Source: Kryptolebias marmoratus (taxonomy: Eukaryota > Chordata > Actinopteri > Cyprinodontiformes > Rivulidae). Taken from it: a DNA stretch of 64,000 nt. A model generated the notes under the pieces. That model worked only from the letters and a program-made list of their open reading frames with translations. It made no database searches and had not been told where the DNA came from. The position numbers and the translations under genes are program-made. Positions 38,461-51,179 of the stretch are shown here, piece after piece. Position 1 is the stretch's first letter. Each line of letters opens with the position of its first letter. Location of the stretch: the NCBI RefSeq assembly GCF_001649575.2, contig NC_051434.1, forward strand, positions 5,258,368-5,322,367. Reading direction: 5' to 3'.

Positions 38461-39533
38461 TTACTTGTGTTGTCTTGTATGGTGTCTGGTTAAGTCACGT
38501 TTTCTGATGTAACCTGCTTTACAGATGGAGCAGTTGAAAGGTCTTTCTTCTGCGTGGGTTCTCTCGTGTCGCATGAAACTATTGCGCCACTTAAACGTTG
38601 ACTTACAGATGGAGCACGTGTAAGGTCTTTCTTCGGTGTGACGCTTCTTGTGATTATTCAGAGTTTTCCTTCGCGTGAAGAAGCGGCTACAGATGGAGCA
38701 GCTGAAAGGCTTCTCTCCAGTGTGGATTCTCAGGTGTTCGTTTAAGGAAGGTTTTAATCGAAAAGCTGCTTTACAGACAGAGCAGCTGAAAGGTTTTTCT
38801 CCAGTGTGATGTCTTTTGTGACAATTTAGACTTTCTTTGACCTTGAAACACTGGCCACAGACGGAGCAGCTGAAAGGTTTCTCGCCTGTGTGGCTTCTCA
38901 TGTGTTTCACTAAGTTAGATTTCACTGCGTAAGCTGCTTTACAGACGGAGCAGGTAAAAGGTTTTTCTCCAGTGTGGATTTTCATGTGGGTCAGTAAGGT
39001 GTATTTCTTTTTGAAAGCTGTTTTACAGACACTGCAGCTGAAAGGTTTTTCTGCTGTGTGGATTTTGTTGTGTATTAACAGATATTTCTTGAATTTGAAA
39101 CCTTTGCCACATTCTGTGCAGCTGTGTAACTTTTGTTCGGTGTCATCACTTCGACCGCCAGCGGGAACTTTTTTGGTTTTCACAGAGTTTGAATTCAACT
39201 GAGCTTCGCTGCTCTCCTCCCAGTTCCCATCACTGACGTCCGTCTCTGAAGAATCTGAAGTTTCGTCTTCAGGATCCGATTCTAAATCCTCCTCTGGTAA
39301 ATCTGGATCTGATTTTCTGACGGAGTCTCTGTTCTCCTCAGTCAAGCTGTGATGAAGCTCTGAGGCCTGAGGTTTCTCCTCATCATCTTCACTTTTCACA
39401 GGGACGTGGCTGATATAAGCCTCTGCCTGTTCCTCTTTAATCTGCAGGGGCTTCTGGTCCTCCTGGTCCAATCTGGGACTCAGGTTCTGCTGCTCAGGAA
39501 GCTCCTCTTTGACCACCAACAGCTGCTGGACGT
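38461..39533 (-). CDS. ZnF-D: large exon of a C2H2 zinc-finger gene, 8 fingers; first exon damaged
   Basis: The large exon starts after TTTCCTGCAG with DVQQLLVVKEELPEQQN and codes 356 further residues without a stop. The region before the fingers has VVKEE, QIKEEQ, PVKSEDDEE and ETDVSDGNWEESSEA; eight C2H2 fingers follow, the last with a four-residue histidine spacing. The expected first exon (MLKVLE type, ATG at 40873 on minus) is recognisable but has lost bases: the EEPD part is in another frame and no donor follows at the usual place. The first Met inside the large exon is in finger 2. Either an unseen exon is used, or the locus is a recent pseudogene with an intact finger exon. Confidence 0.65.
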
Positions 39534-40809
39534 CTGCAGGAAACACAAACACGGACAAGTTATACAAAACTGTAAACTAAATAAACTTTATCTTGAACAA
39601 TTTGCACATTTTGGCCATATTTTCTTAACAGCTTTATTTTTGCTCATTGTGATTTTGCACATTTTCACTCCCCCCACATACAATATATTGACCACTAACC
39701 AAACCATACTTTTCCTTCATATGGACATTAATATTATTGCTAATGTTATCTTGTATGTTACCACTACATGACCGCTCCTGTTCTTTTATTTTTAGTTTTT
39801 TTATTATTGTGTTACTATTTTGTGAAGTACATGGATACCGCTCTGACAACCAAATGTCCATCCATCCATAGTTTGCATCCAACTACTCACCAAAAGCTAA
39901 ATTGCAAATGTGTCGAAACATTTGACTGCTGCTGTGTGTATAAATATATTTTGCAGATTTTAGTTGAATTTCAGTTCGATAGTAAAGCAGTTTCTCCAGC
40001 AGAGGGCGCTCAGACCTCACTGTATCAGAGAGCTGCTTTCTGCTGCGCAAACACAGAAAAGACTGATATTTAATTAAATACACTAAATTTAAACTATGAG
40101 CCCCTTATTTTTTTAATTATGGCATTAATAAAACAATGCAAATCCAATCTATGCAATTTTCTCTGTTGTTACACATCTGTGGCCGATCCTCAAATAGATT
40201 ATTTGTGACATATAACCTATAAATATGTGGAAAAAAAGTGTTTTACTCCTGCAATCATTCAGTGGAATCTGTCCTTTTATAACCAAACTCAAATTAAATA
40301 GGTTTGAATAGTTTTAGTCATTTATCAACATCAAGTCTGGACCTTTAGGACAATCTGCAGCTTCAGATTAGCTCTTTAATAAGTGTTTAAATTATAGTTT
40401 TCTTCTCCAAGGCTTCTTTTATGAACTAGCAAGGCTCCAAATTAAGGAGGTGTTACTCTGCTTGTCTGTTAATATAACTATCACCACTTGTCATGTTGTA
40501 AAAATCTCACATATATGCAATCAGGTCTGACATATTAAGACTGGTGTCATAAGATGTTTCAGAAACACGTCATGTGTTGGACGTGACACTGACACACAAA
40601 GCACAAACTTTGAGACCAAAGTTTTTGGTTTGGTTGTTTGTTTGTTTTTTGGTGTATGAGTGTGTTGCATAAAATAAAACTAAGACAAACGACTCTTTAT
40701 AGCTTTAATTAGCTTTTTATAAATTACTGAAAACACAGTTAGTCTAAACAAAGGCCTCTTAAAATGTTCATGTATATTTTTGTTGCTTTTAAAATAATTA
40801 AGAGTTGAT

Positions 40810-40873
40810 AAAATAAATACAAGAACATCCAGGCTGTTTTCGGTGTCTGGTTCTTCTCTAACACTTTCAGCAT
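40810..40873 (-). pseudogene. Degenerate first exon of ZnF-D
   Basis: Minus strand begins ATGCTGAAAGTGTTAGAG like the first exon of ZnF-F, then is frameshifted relative to the EEPD(C)P motif and runs on without a GTAA-type donor. A matching leader remnant, without the upstream ATG, lies near 40977-41000. Confidence 0.6.
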
Positions 40874-41140
40874 CTTCACACAACCACAGCAACAGTGTTT
40901 TCTGCACACTCTGTTACAAACACAAGCTGATTTTGAATCAGATGTCGCTCTGACTCACTGTGTTCCTCAGCTTCCTGCTTCCTAACAAGATGCTTCGATA
41001 ATATCTGCAGCTGCGCAGCCAAATATTCACCAGAACAAACATTAATAAAGCGTGAAGGACACAAAATCCCCTTTGGCACTTCTATAACACACAGGTCCTA
41101 ATGAGTCAGACAGGAAGCAACACACAATAACACAAGGAGG

Positions 41141-41182
41141 CACTTCCGCTGACGGGCAGATCCGCCTTCAAAATAAGAGCTC
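41141..41182 (-). promoter_or_regulatory. ZnF-D promoter block
   Basis: On plus: GGCACTTCCGCTGACGGGCAGAT then CTTCAAAATAAGAGCTC at 41166-41182. The block is intact although the coding start downstream is not. Confidence 0.6.
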
Positions 41183-41952
41183 CAATTCTGAACGCCAACC
41201 ACACTGAATGTGCAGGAGAAAAAGATTGCCTCAGATTTTTAAATGCTCATTATTTCCTTTTCTACTTTTGAACGGTTTGAGATGTAAAATGTTTTAATTT
41301 CTAGGATTAAACACCTGTGTTGATACACTGAAAAAATATAAGATATGTTAAAAAGGTCATCTACATTTTCAAACAAATTACAAAAGTTTTATTTTTTATT
41401 TAAATTATTGAAGAAATAATAAAATAACATGTAATTTGAATGAATCAAAACTTCTTTCTTCACCTTTTTTTGAATAAAAAAGAAAAATTTCAAATTTTTA
41501 TTGCTTTTGTCCTAAATTCAGATTCTCATAAGAACTGGAATTATTCTAATTAATATTATAATTTTGCTCCTAGAATATAAAAAACGTCTTGAAAGAGTGT
41601 GTACTTCCATTTCACTGACTCTATATTTCTAATTCAGACTTTTGAATCAAATCAATGACAGAAACAGCAAAGCTTGTTGTTATAATATAAGATATTCTCC
41701 TTTTATCTCCTGAGTAAATACACTGTCATCAAGTTAAATAAAGATAATCTTTCCTTTACTATTTATTAGGGGTTTCTAACAGTCTAATATAATAGCTAGT
41801 GTGATCGTTACTGTTCCATTAGGGATAAAACATTAAGCCACATTCAGGGAACGGATGTGGCTTATCCACATTTAAGCCGAGTCTTTAAAACGTCTAAAAG
41901 CAGACATACAATTGTCTAATGTAATTCTTGCGCCGCAGCATTGTGTCCACTG
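41183..41952. other. Intergenic DNA, 3' side of ZnF-E
   Basis: Very AT-rich; no exon or repeat family recognised. Confidence 0.45.
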
Positions 41953-43419
41953 TTATGTGTGTTGTCTCGTGTGTCTCACTAAGTCTCGTTTCCGTATAAA
42001 AGCTGCCCCACAGACCGAGCAGCAGAAAGGTCTCTCTCCCGTGTGGGTTCTCTTGTGCTCCATGAACGTATTGTGCCACTTAAAAGTCGCCTCACAGACG
42101 GAGCACGCGTAAGGTCTCTCTCCAGTGTGCAGCTTTTTGTGATTATTCAGAGTCTTTCTGTGCGTGAAACACTGACCGCAGACAGAACACCAGAAAGGCT
42201 TCTCACCGGTGTGAATCTTTATGTGTTCGATTAGGGAGTGTTTTAAACTGAAAACTGCCAGACAGACGCTGCAGCTGAAAGGTTTTTCCCCCGTGTGCTT
42301 CCTCATGTGCTGAACTAAGGTGCACTTCCACGTAAAAGCTGCTTCGCAGACAGAGCAGCTGTAAGGTTTTACTCCTGTGTGGATTACGTTGTGTTTTACC
42401 AGATATCGCCTGTGGCTGAAGATTTTACCACATTCAGTGCAGCTGTGCAACTTTTTACGAGCGTTACCACCGATACCGCCAACGGGCACTTTATTAATCC
42501 CTGAAGAGTTTAAACCTGACTGAGGTTCACCGCCCTCCTCCCAGTTCCCGTCACTGACGTCCGTCTCTGAAGACTCAGAAGTTTTGTCTTTAGGGTCTGA
42601 CTCTAAACATTGACCTGGATCTGGACTTCCTACAGAGACGCTGTTGAGACGAAGCTCTGAGGGCTGAGGTTTCTCTTCATCATCTTCACTCTTCACAGGA
42701 CAGAATATAAACTCCGTGATGTCGGCCTCCTCCTCTTCCTCTTTAATCTGCGGGGGCTTCTGGTCCTCCTGGTCCAGACCGGGACTCCAGTTCTGCTGCT
42801 CAGGAGGAAACTCCTCTTTGACCACCAACAGCTGCTGGACATCTGCAGGAAACAGAAACCTGTTAAAACATCTGAAGTACAGAATAATTCTATGATTTAT
42901 CCAATGTAGCGTAGATAGATAGATAGATATTTTGTCACAGCATCAAATAATAAAACATCTGCAAAAGGTCAAAGCCAAATTAAGGGTATCTACAGTCTCA
43001 AATTAAAGTGAAACATGTATCTTTTAGCTGAGTTTGTCTCTCTATCAAATTAAATTTGCACTGAAAGTGAAACATGTATGTTTTCAGGTCTGACTTTGTA
43101 CAATTTCTGTGAAAAGATTATATACAACAAGACCATGGGTTAGTTTTAATATGACAATAACATGTTTACTTGTTGGATTAATGGAAAACAGTGCATAACT
43201 GAAGTTATTTTTGTGTATGAATGTGTTGCATTAAATAAAACTGTGAGGCATGATTGTCAAATCAGTTTAAATGAGCCTCTGGGGGGTTTAGGTGTCAAAA
43301 AAGCACATTTATCCATCATTTCATCAATAAAATGTCTGATTTAATAAAACAAATTCAAGATGGTTACCTTCAAATTGAGAGAAACCCCGCTCCCCAGTTG
43401 GACAGTCTGTTTCCTCCAT
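41953..43419 (-). CDS. ZnF-E: C2H2 zinc-finger protein, 6 fingers (313 aa from an internal start)
   Basis: Large exon 41953-42842 begins DVQQLLVVKEEFPPEQQN; its N-terminal third is almost identical to that of ZnF-B (PGLDQEDQKPPQIKEE...). Six C2H2 fingers follow, ending RKRDLVRHTRQHT. The first exon ends at 43368 with donor GTAACC. The ATG homologous to ZnF-F (43455) is followed by an in-frame TGA at codon 4 (43444-43446). The next in-frame ATG, at 43419, gives MEETDCPTGERGFSQFE and joins the large exon correctly, so I start there. This is the shortest finger array of the cluster among intact genes. If the internal start is not used, the locus is a pseudogene. Confidence 0.7.
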
Positions 43420-43689
43420 TATAGTTTGTTGTTTCTCCTCCAATCACTGCAGCATTTTCCTCTTTTCACAGAGACAGTCGCTCCTTGCTAACGGGATGCT
43501 AAACTAACATCAGAAGCAAATATTCATCAGAATGAACTTTAATGAGGAGGGGATGACACAAAGCCCACGCAGCCATTTCTGTATAAAACATAGGTTCTAA
43601 GGACCTACTGACAGAGGAGGGAACACAATAAAACAATGATGGAGGACTGTTATTAACATCGATCGCTGCCGCTGCGGCAATGACAACGT

Positions 43690-43734
43690 ACTTCCGGTCA
43701 TGAGTGTTTCGGTTGACCTTCAAAATAAGAGCTC
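43690..43734 (-). promoter_or_regulatory. ZnF-E promoter block
   Basis: On plus: ACTTCCGGTCATGAG, then CTTCAAAATAAGAGCTC at 43718-43734. The leader word near 43485-43509 is degraded and lacks the upstream ATG in its usual place. Confidence 0.6.
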
Positions 43735-44753
43735 CGTAAAGCCGCAAAACATCTGTGAATGTTTTGGTACACAAGACAGAAAGAGAAAGATATTTCTAAA
43801 TTTCCACCAGTTTTACAAGATGTGTAGCAAATTGTGCAATTTAGCTAAATATAATATTCATTTCTCCATCTGTTTTTAAATATGCATTTTGTTGGTCTTG
43901 CACTTTTTTTATTATGGTGCCTTTATTTTATTGGATTTTATAGATACTTCAGTTCTTCTTCTATTTTTTTCAGCTTCCTTAAGCATTGCACAGTCTGTCC
44001 TTGGGGTGAACTTACTGGGATATCTGGTCCTTGAAAGGCTTGACTACCGTTTTGAATGTTTTCCACTTTTGAATTTTTTATTTTCACACTGCTGAATTAT
44101 AAATTTGAACTCGTTTTGAAATTACTTGATAACTTTAAAAGCAGCGGTCACTCATGTAAAATCTCCGATGTCATTCCTCCTTGGTTTTGTGCTCATGCTC
44201 ACCCAAATGTCCCAGTCTCGGACAAAACTACTTTTAAGGACATAATCCGTCATGCTGACTATAACTCTCAGCTGCAACTTTCAGCTCAACACGGCTGGCT
44301 AAGCAGGAAATCCTGCCTCGTAGTTTACCTCTGCTTACAACCAGACAGTTTTTTATTGCTCTAATTCATAAAAGCTTTGAACTGAAAAAGTGTAAACTTA
44401 TGTTGTAGGTTCAGAACTTAACCCTTCTTGTTATGACTCAAGGCAATCTCCCAATGACTCCGTCTTCCATATCTAACAAGTAAACACACTTCTTCCAAGT
44501 CAGATTAAGTTCACCCTGTTTCCTTTATTATACCTTTTTTGGAAAACACTGGTCATTTCTTTTTAAATAATCTCATCTTGAATGTTACTGTACTGTTATA
44601 AATAAAACATAAATCACATACAGGACTCAGACATTCAGTATCTGACATTAAATAAACTTAAAATGAAACACTTAAGATGGCTTAACAAAACTCGTGAAAT
44701 TAAAGACCATTAATGACTTGTGTGACTCTTGTGCTGGAGTGTTTGTTCCACTT
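43735..44753. other. Intergenic DNA with a repeat block shared with 38185-38280
   Basis: 43991-44100 carries CAGTCTGTCCTTGGGGTGA and GGGATATCTGGTCC, the same element as near 38185. The longer open frame at 44056-44364 is not matched to any family and overlaps the repeat, so it is not called. Confidence 0.45.
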
Positions 44754-46793
44754 TTACTTGTGTTGTCTTGTGTGTATGACCAAGTCACGCTTCCGTACAA
44801 AAGCTGCGTCGCAGAGAGAGCAGCCAAAAGGTGTTTCTCCTGTGTGGATTTTTTTATGTCGCATGAAACTAAAGCGCCACTTGAAAGTCGCCTTACAGAC
44901 GGAGCAGGTGTAAGGTTTTTCTCCGGTGTGACATCTTCTGTGATTGTTTAGAGTTCTTCTGTATCCGAAACACTGACCACAGACGGAGCAGCTGAAGGGT
45001 TTTTCTCCTGTGTGGATCCTTTCGTGCTCCATGAAAGTAATCCTCCATTTAAAAGTCGCCTGACAGATGGAGCACGTGTACGGTTTTTCTGCAGCGTGGC
45101 ATTTTTTGTGATTACTTAAAGTGCTTCTTTGCCTAAAACACTGACCACAGACGGAGCAGCTGAAAGGTTTTTCTCCGCTGTGCGTTCTCATGTGTTGCAC
45201 TAAATTATCTTTCAGCGTAAAAACAGCTTTACAGACAGAGCAGCTGAAAGATTGCTCTCCCAGGTGACATGGTTTGTGACAGTTGAAACTTTTTTTGTGT
45301 TTGAAATGCTGCCCACAGATAGAACAGCTGAAAGGCTTTTCCCCCGTGTGTATTTTGATGTGTCTTGACAGATAGCGCCTGAGTTTGAATGTTTTACCAC
45401 ATTCAGTGCAGATGTGTAACTTTTGGTCGCTGTCATGTTTTGCACCAACAGGCACTTCATTAATAACAGCAGGGTTTAAATCTGACCGAGCTTCACTGGT
45501 TTTATCCCAGTTTCCGTCACTGACGTCCGTCTCTGAAGACTCTGAAGTTTTGTCTTCAGGATCTGATTCTAAACACTGATCTGGACTTTCAGCAGAGACT
45601 CTGTTCTCCACAGTCCAGATATGACGAAGCTCTGAGGGCTGAGGTTTCTCTTCATCATCTTCCCTCTTCATGGGTACAGGATCGAAAATAAACTCTGTGA
45701 TATCCGCCTCCTCCTCTTCCTCTTTAATCTGTGGCGGCGTTTGGCCGTCCTGGTCTAGACCGGGACTCCAGTTCTGCTCCTCTTTGGTCACCAACAGCTG
45801 CTGAACATCTGCAGGAAACAGAAACACAGGCAAGGCAAACAGTTTTAATGTAATCATTAAAGTCATCAAAGACAGAAGTAGCTGTTATGTTGTCAACTCA
45901 AACGGGCAAATTCAGAAGCTGACCTACAGTAAATCTCCATGCCTTGATGATAAAACTGTTCTGATATAATTTACATGGAGGAAACTTTAATGATGTATTC
46001 TGATCCTGTCTCAGATTCATTACTACATGACCTGTTTGTCTCCATCGAGTCAGACAAGTTCAAAACAACGCTTAAAAGTATTAGAGTAAAAAGCACTGCA
46101 GCAGAATTATTATAATAAACTCAACACATACAAATATAGGTTTAATATTCAAGTCTTGTCATCAAAATTTTACTTGCTTTTAAATTTATTTATAATATGG
46201 CCCCTCTGCCACTGCAATTATCTGTACTTGTGTCCAGTTTTTGTTTGTTTAGTTTTGAGTTATTAATATATGGAACACATTTAAAGATTTAAAGAAAAAA
46301 AATAGTAACTAAAGCTGTCTACATTAATAAATGGCTGTATTTGACAATTGTATAAAATAAAGTTGAATTACTTCGTTTTTTAATCTGTGGTAACTGAGCA
46401 AAGGAGAAGAGTTATTTTAACTCTGAACTTACATTTCATCTATTTGATTTGTGTTTTATATGCATTATGTACATGGGATTATGTAACCAAATAATGAGTG
46501 TGCTGCATTAAAAAGCTGTTACAGCTGAATCTTTAATTTATTGCTTTAATTGGCATTAGAGTCAGCTGTTTGAGACAATTCATTGACCAAACAATTATTC
46601 TACAAAGAGTCTTTTAATGTAATGTGGTGCAACAGTCACATGGTTCTGACATGATGTTAATCAAATTAATAATGAATAAATAAAGTAAACAAAAGAGAAC
46701 ATTACCTCCAAGTTGAGAGAAAAAATGCTTCCTAGTTGGACAGTCTGGTTCTTCCACCACAGTTTGCTGTCCTTTTTCTAACACTTTCAACAT
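44754..46793 (-). CDS. ZnF-F: C2H2 zinc-finger protein, 8 fingers (380 aa)
   Basis: First exon 46706-46793 codes MLKVLEKGQQTVVEEPDC... with PTRKHFFSQLG at its end, phase 1, donor GTAATG; this is the best preserved MLKV-type first exon. Large exon 44754-45808 begins DVQQLLVTKEEQNWSPG; the KEEFPPE stretch of its relatives is shortened by a small in-frame deletion. It carries QIKEEEEE and a PMKREDDEE variant of the usual PVKSEDDEE, so one lysine motif is altered. Eight C2H2 fingers follow. Fingers 4-5 and 6-7 repeat a two-finger pattern (CGQCF type, then CxATFKWR type). The C-terminus RKRDLVIHTRQHK is shared with ZnF-D, E and G. Confidence 0.87.
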
Positions 46794-46905
46794 TTTCACA
46801 CAGTCACAGCAGCAGTTTTCTTTATAAACTTCATCTCAGTTGTAATCTTTCTCCCCATCAGTGTTTTTCCTGAGTTGCTCACTTCCGTCCCTTTTTTCTG
46901 CTTTC

Positions 46906-46925
46906 AGCTAACATGCTAAGCTAAC
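46906..46925 (-). promoter_or_regulatory. ZnF-F leader word with upstream ATG
   Basis: Exact GTTAGCTTAGCATGTTAGCT on minus; the ATG opens an 11-codon upstream ORF (MLAESRKKGRK) that ends before the main start. Confidence 0.6.
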
Positions 46926-47110
46926 ATTATTATTACCTCTATGGCCAAATATTCATCAGGACAAATTTTTAACAAAAAGTAAATAACGCAAAGTCCACTC
47001 GGGCTTTTATAAAACACATAGGCTCTAATCTGGGTTCGTTTAGAGAAGAGAAAAACACGCAATGAAACGAGGATGCGGGACTGTTTACATCTCTGCTGCT
47101 ACGACAAAAC

Positions 47111-47164
47111 CACTTCCGGTCAAGGGCAGATGATCGTTCCTGTTGGCCTTCAAAATAAGAGCTC
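47111..47164 (-). promoter_or_regulatory. ZnF-F promoter block
   Basis: On plus: CACTTCCGGTCAAGGGCAGAT and CTTCAAAATAAGAGCTC at 47148-47164, the same order and spacing class as in the neighbours. Confidence 0.62.
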
Positions 47165-48369
47165 CAAGACGGAACACAAACAACAACACCGACCAGACTA
47201 AACATGAGCAGAAAAATGCCTAGAAATTCAAAATATTTTCAAACGAGTGTGCCTGTTATTTCTCTTTTTTTAATTACCAGAGTAAACAATTTAAAAGATA
47301 GAGTTTTAAAACAACTTTTCTTCCTATCTTAAAACTCTTTTTGTCGAGTACAACCTCTCAAAAAAATCTTTGCTCTCAGAGTCAGGCTTATTTATAACTG
47401 GTGTAGATTTTAATCATGCATTGTAATCCAAGCATAGTTGAATCAAAAATAACTAAACTTCTTTTTTGATTCTCTAAGACATTTCACTTCACTTCTCGCT
47501 CGAGGAGCTTTCTCAACCAACCTGTTAAGTAGCTTCTTGTCAAGAATCTTTATAATTCTAGCCTCACATTTCTGATTCAAACCGTCTGCATCTGTCACTA
47601 ACACAGAAACAAACTTATCACAACATTCAGGATCATTATACACTTATTACACTCAACACAGTCATAACAATCTAACATATCTGACAAGTAAACACAAAGA
47701 CAAGTTATGAGTCAAATAAAGACTTCTTTTATCATTTCTTTTCAGGAAAAGTTTATTTCTTTTCTAACAGTCTCATCTGCCACTTGAATGTTGCTATGCA
47801 GATATAAATAATACATATAAATCATACACAAAAATAAAAAAAATGTGGAACTTTGTGACATATAAAGTAGAGGTGGAACCGTTTATGAAAACCATGGTTC
47901 GGTTCATATCACAGTTTTGGGGTCTTGGTTTTCAGTTTGATTATTCTTCTTTTTTATTTTGTCAACATTCCAGCAGATAATCCACCATTAATGATTTTTA
48001 TATTGTTATCCTTTTTACATTTGTTATCCTCTTCCTTGCCCTGTCAGATAACGCTCACTGTAATTCTGCACAAAGCAATCCGACCCATAAACACAACACT
48101 TTGTTTATCTTTCTCACACTGTCTGTACAACTTGCCTTTTGCACGACTGACCTGGCTGCTGCGCTCTGCCTCTTCACTAGATCACTGGAACAACCTGAAC
48201 TGAACAACTCACGCGGGTCTGAACCAAGACAAGCAAACAGATTTTCTCCCATAAACTGTTCCACCCCTAATATAAACGTAATATGAAATGTTGCCACTTC
48301 AGAACATCCAAAATTAGACATAACAGACTCACAGCATGTAACTCCTCAGCTGTAGCATTGTGTCCACTG
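47165..48369. other. Intergenic DNA, 3' side of ZnF-G
   Basis: No exon recognised. Overlapping open frames at 47925-48321 on both strands show no motif and are not called. Confidence 0.4.
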
Positions 48370-50042
48370 TTACTTGTGCTGTTTGACATGTCTCACTAAG
48401 TCTCGTTTCCTTATAAAAGCTGCCTCACAGACAGAGCAGCTGAAAGGCTTTTCTCCTGTGTGGTTTCTTTTGTGTTCAATGAAAGCATTGTGCCACTTAA
48501 ACGTCGCACTGCAGACGGAGCACGTGTACGGTTTTTCTCCTGTGTGACATCTTTGGTGATGGCGTAAGTTTTCTTTGTACTTGAAGCACTGACCACAATC
48601 GGAGCAGCTGAAAGGTTTCTCTCCACTGTGTGTTCTCATGTGTTGCACCAAGGAAGGTTTCCATTTAAAAGCAGCGTTACAGATGGAGCAGCTGAAAGGT
48701 TTTTCTCCTGTGTGGATTCGCATGTGTTTCATTAAAGCATATTTCCATGGAAACGCTACCTGACAGACAGAGCAGCTGAAAGGTTTTTCTTTATTGTGGC
48801 TTCTTTTGTGACTATTTAAACTGTCTCTGTGTTTGAAACACTGACCACAAACGGAGCAGCTGAAAGATTTTTCTTCACTATGTGTTTTCATGTGTTTCAC
48901 TAAAGAGGGCTTCCATATAAAAGCTGCGTTACAGACAGAGCAGCTGTAAGGTTTTTTATCAGAATGGCATCTCATGTGGCGAGTCACGCTTTCCTTTCGA
49001 CTGAAGTTTTGACCACAAACAGAGCAGCTGAAAGGCTTCTCTCCAGTGTGGATTCTAAGGTGTTTGTCTAAGATGTGTTTCCATCTGAAATCTGCCTTAC
49101 AGAATGCACAGCTGAATGGTCTTTCTCCAGTGTGGATCCTTTGGTGTATTAATAAATATTGCCTGCGTTTGAATGTTTTACCACATTCGGTGCAGCTGTG
49201 TAACTTTTTATCACCATCTTCACTTGTTCCACCAACAAGCACTTCATTAATATCTGCAGAATTTAAATCTGACCGAGCTTCGTTGGTCTTCTCCCAGTTT
49301 CCATCACTGACATCGGTGTCTGAAGAATTTGAAGCTTTTTCCTCAAGATCTGATTCTAAATACGGGTCTGGTTCTGGTCCCACGGGGTCTCTGTTCTCCT
49401 CGGTGTGGTTGTGATGAAGCTCTGAGCACTGAGGTTTCTCTTCACCATCTTCGCTCTTCACGGGACTGAATGTGAACTCTGTGATATCAGCCTCCTCCTC
49501 TTCCTCTTTAATCTGTGGGGGGTTTTGGTCCTCCTGGTCTAGACTGGGACTCCAGGACTCAAGAGGGAGCTCCTCTTTGATCACCAACAGCTGCTGGACA
49601 TCTGCAGGAAACAGAAACACAGACACAGGAAACAGTTTACTTGCCATCATTGATCAGACCAATCTTATATTTTATCCAAAGCTGCAAATATGAAACCAGT
49701 AAGCATGTAGCCTTGTGTCCTAACTCTGTTACAGCTGGGAGGTAAACCTTCTTAGATCAGTAAGAGATTTATATTAATCGTTGATTTTCATGAAGTAAGC
49801 TGAGCGAGTTAGTGATGAAGAAAACTGGAGATTTATGGTCAAAATGCTATTTTTCCTCCCAACTCTCAGTTATGTGTAGGTTGATCCATGACACATTGTT
49901 ACTATGGAATGTCTAAGACACCCAAAAAGGTAATTGATTAAACAAATAGGAGTGTATGATTACCATCAAGTTGAGAAAACAGCTGCTCTCCATTTGGACA
50001 GTCCGGTTCTTCCACCATGGGTTGTCTTTTCACTTTCAACAT
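48370..50042 (-). CDS. ZnF-G: C2H2 zinc-finger protein, 10 fingers (436 aa)
   Basis: First exon 49964-50042 codes MLKVKRQPMVEEPDCPNGEQ then LFSQLD, phase 1, donor GTAATC. The intron is only 362 bases. Large exon 48370-49601 begins DVQQLLVIKEELPLES and has the VIKEE, QIKEEEEE and PVKSEDGEE motifs plus TDVSDGNWEKT. Ten canonical C2H2 fingers follow. Five of them (2, 4, 6, 7, 9) have Trp at helix position -1, the highest share in the cluster. Fingers alternate between a Trp type and a CGQ(C/N)F type. The C-terminal finger is RKRDLVRHVKQHK. All expected parts are intact, so this is a good reference copy for the group. Confidence 0.9.
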
Positions 50043-50161
50043 CTTCAACCACGGCAGCTATTTCCTTTATATACTCTACCACAAACACATTCTGCTCTAA
50101 GTCAAAAAATTGTCGTCCTTATTTGATGACTTCCTCACTTCCGTCCCTTCTATGTGCTTCA

Positions 50162-50181
50162 AGCTAACATGCTAAGCTAAC
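50162..50181 (-). promoter_or_regulatory. ZnF-G leader word with upstream ATG
   Basis: Exact GTTAGCTTAGCATGTTAGCT on minus; its ATG gives a minimal 3-codon upstream ORF (MLA then TGA). Confidence 0.6.
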
Positions 50182-50370
50182 GTCTGTAGCTCCGCAGCCA
50201 ATTATTCATCGGAACAAATTGCTACAGAGTGAAAAACACAAAGTCCCGTCGGGCATTTTTCTAAGCAGCACAATGGTTCTAATAAGTCCCTCAGAAAGGA
50301 GGTAACACGGAATTAAAAACGGGTTCAGGATTGTTTACATCCATCGCTGCAGCTGCTGCTACGAAGAAAG

Positions 50371-50424
50371 CACTTCCGCTGACGGGCGGATGTGTATTCC
50401 GAACGGCTTTCAAAATAAAAGCTC
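50371..50424 (-). promoter_or_regulatory. ZnF-G promoter block
   Basis: On plus: CACTTCCGCTGACGGGCGGAT and CTTTCAAAATAAAAGCTC at 50407-50424. Confidence 0.6.
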
Positions 50425-51179
50425 CAAAACTTAACACCAATTACTTATGTGATGGGTATTTTGTTTGTTCGTGTTTTTTTTAAGAAATACAAACATACTG
50501 TTGATTCAGCTACAGTTCCACATTTGCTCTTAATTTATTTTGTTTTACTAATGCTATACTAATACTATTCATGAATGCATTTTAAAACAATAACCAAATA
50601 CTTAAAAATTGCTAAAGAAAAAAATGAGCTAGTTTTTATCATTTCCTTGTATTTGGGATGAAGCAAATATGACATGAAATGAAATATAACAACTTTTATT
50701 TAAATTTTATTATCTTTTATTTTACTTAATTTTAACAAATATTCAAAGACAATAAATACTCATTAGATCTTGAGTCTTGTAAACCAGTTTAAAAGCAGAA
50801 CAACAATGGAAATAAACAGTACTTTCTCTGATGTTCTTATGCTGTATTTTCACTCCATTTAGTCAAATTATTTGACCTTTTTTAGGTGAATGTGTTTGTT
50901 AAATCATACTCTACAGATTATGTTTTTTTTTCTGTATGAGTCATAGATCAGTGTTCAAAGGCTTCACAAATTACATTTCTACAAAATAATCAAGTACAAA
51001 AACCGGACTAGAAACAAGTAAAAAAAAAAGCAGCCGATGTTTTTAAAAATACCATTTTCTTGGTATGGCTGCAAAGAAGAGTCCTTAAGATGCTTCTAAT
51101 TGTTCATAAGTGCACAAAAAATATTGATTTCCTGCAAACGAAACACATCATGAAACCATAGGAAGTTTGACACAAGCGT
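50425..51179. other. Intergenic DNA and 3' remnant of ZnF-H
   Basis: No fingers are present. The stretch 50958-51045 aligns by eye with 53069-53150, downstream of ZnF-I (AGTGTTCA.AGG, then AATCAA.TACAAAAAC, then AAAAGCAGC..CCGAT). So the 3' flank of the duplicate survives although the finger array is gone. Confidence 0.5.

Noticed and set aside
43889..44364. Possible gene on plus strand between ZnF-E and ZnF-F
   Set aside because: Frames are short, overlap a repeat shared with 38185-38280, and match no family that I know.
47443..47643. Minus-strand open frame of 66 codons
   Set aside because: No motif, no splice context and no similarity to cluster genes.
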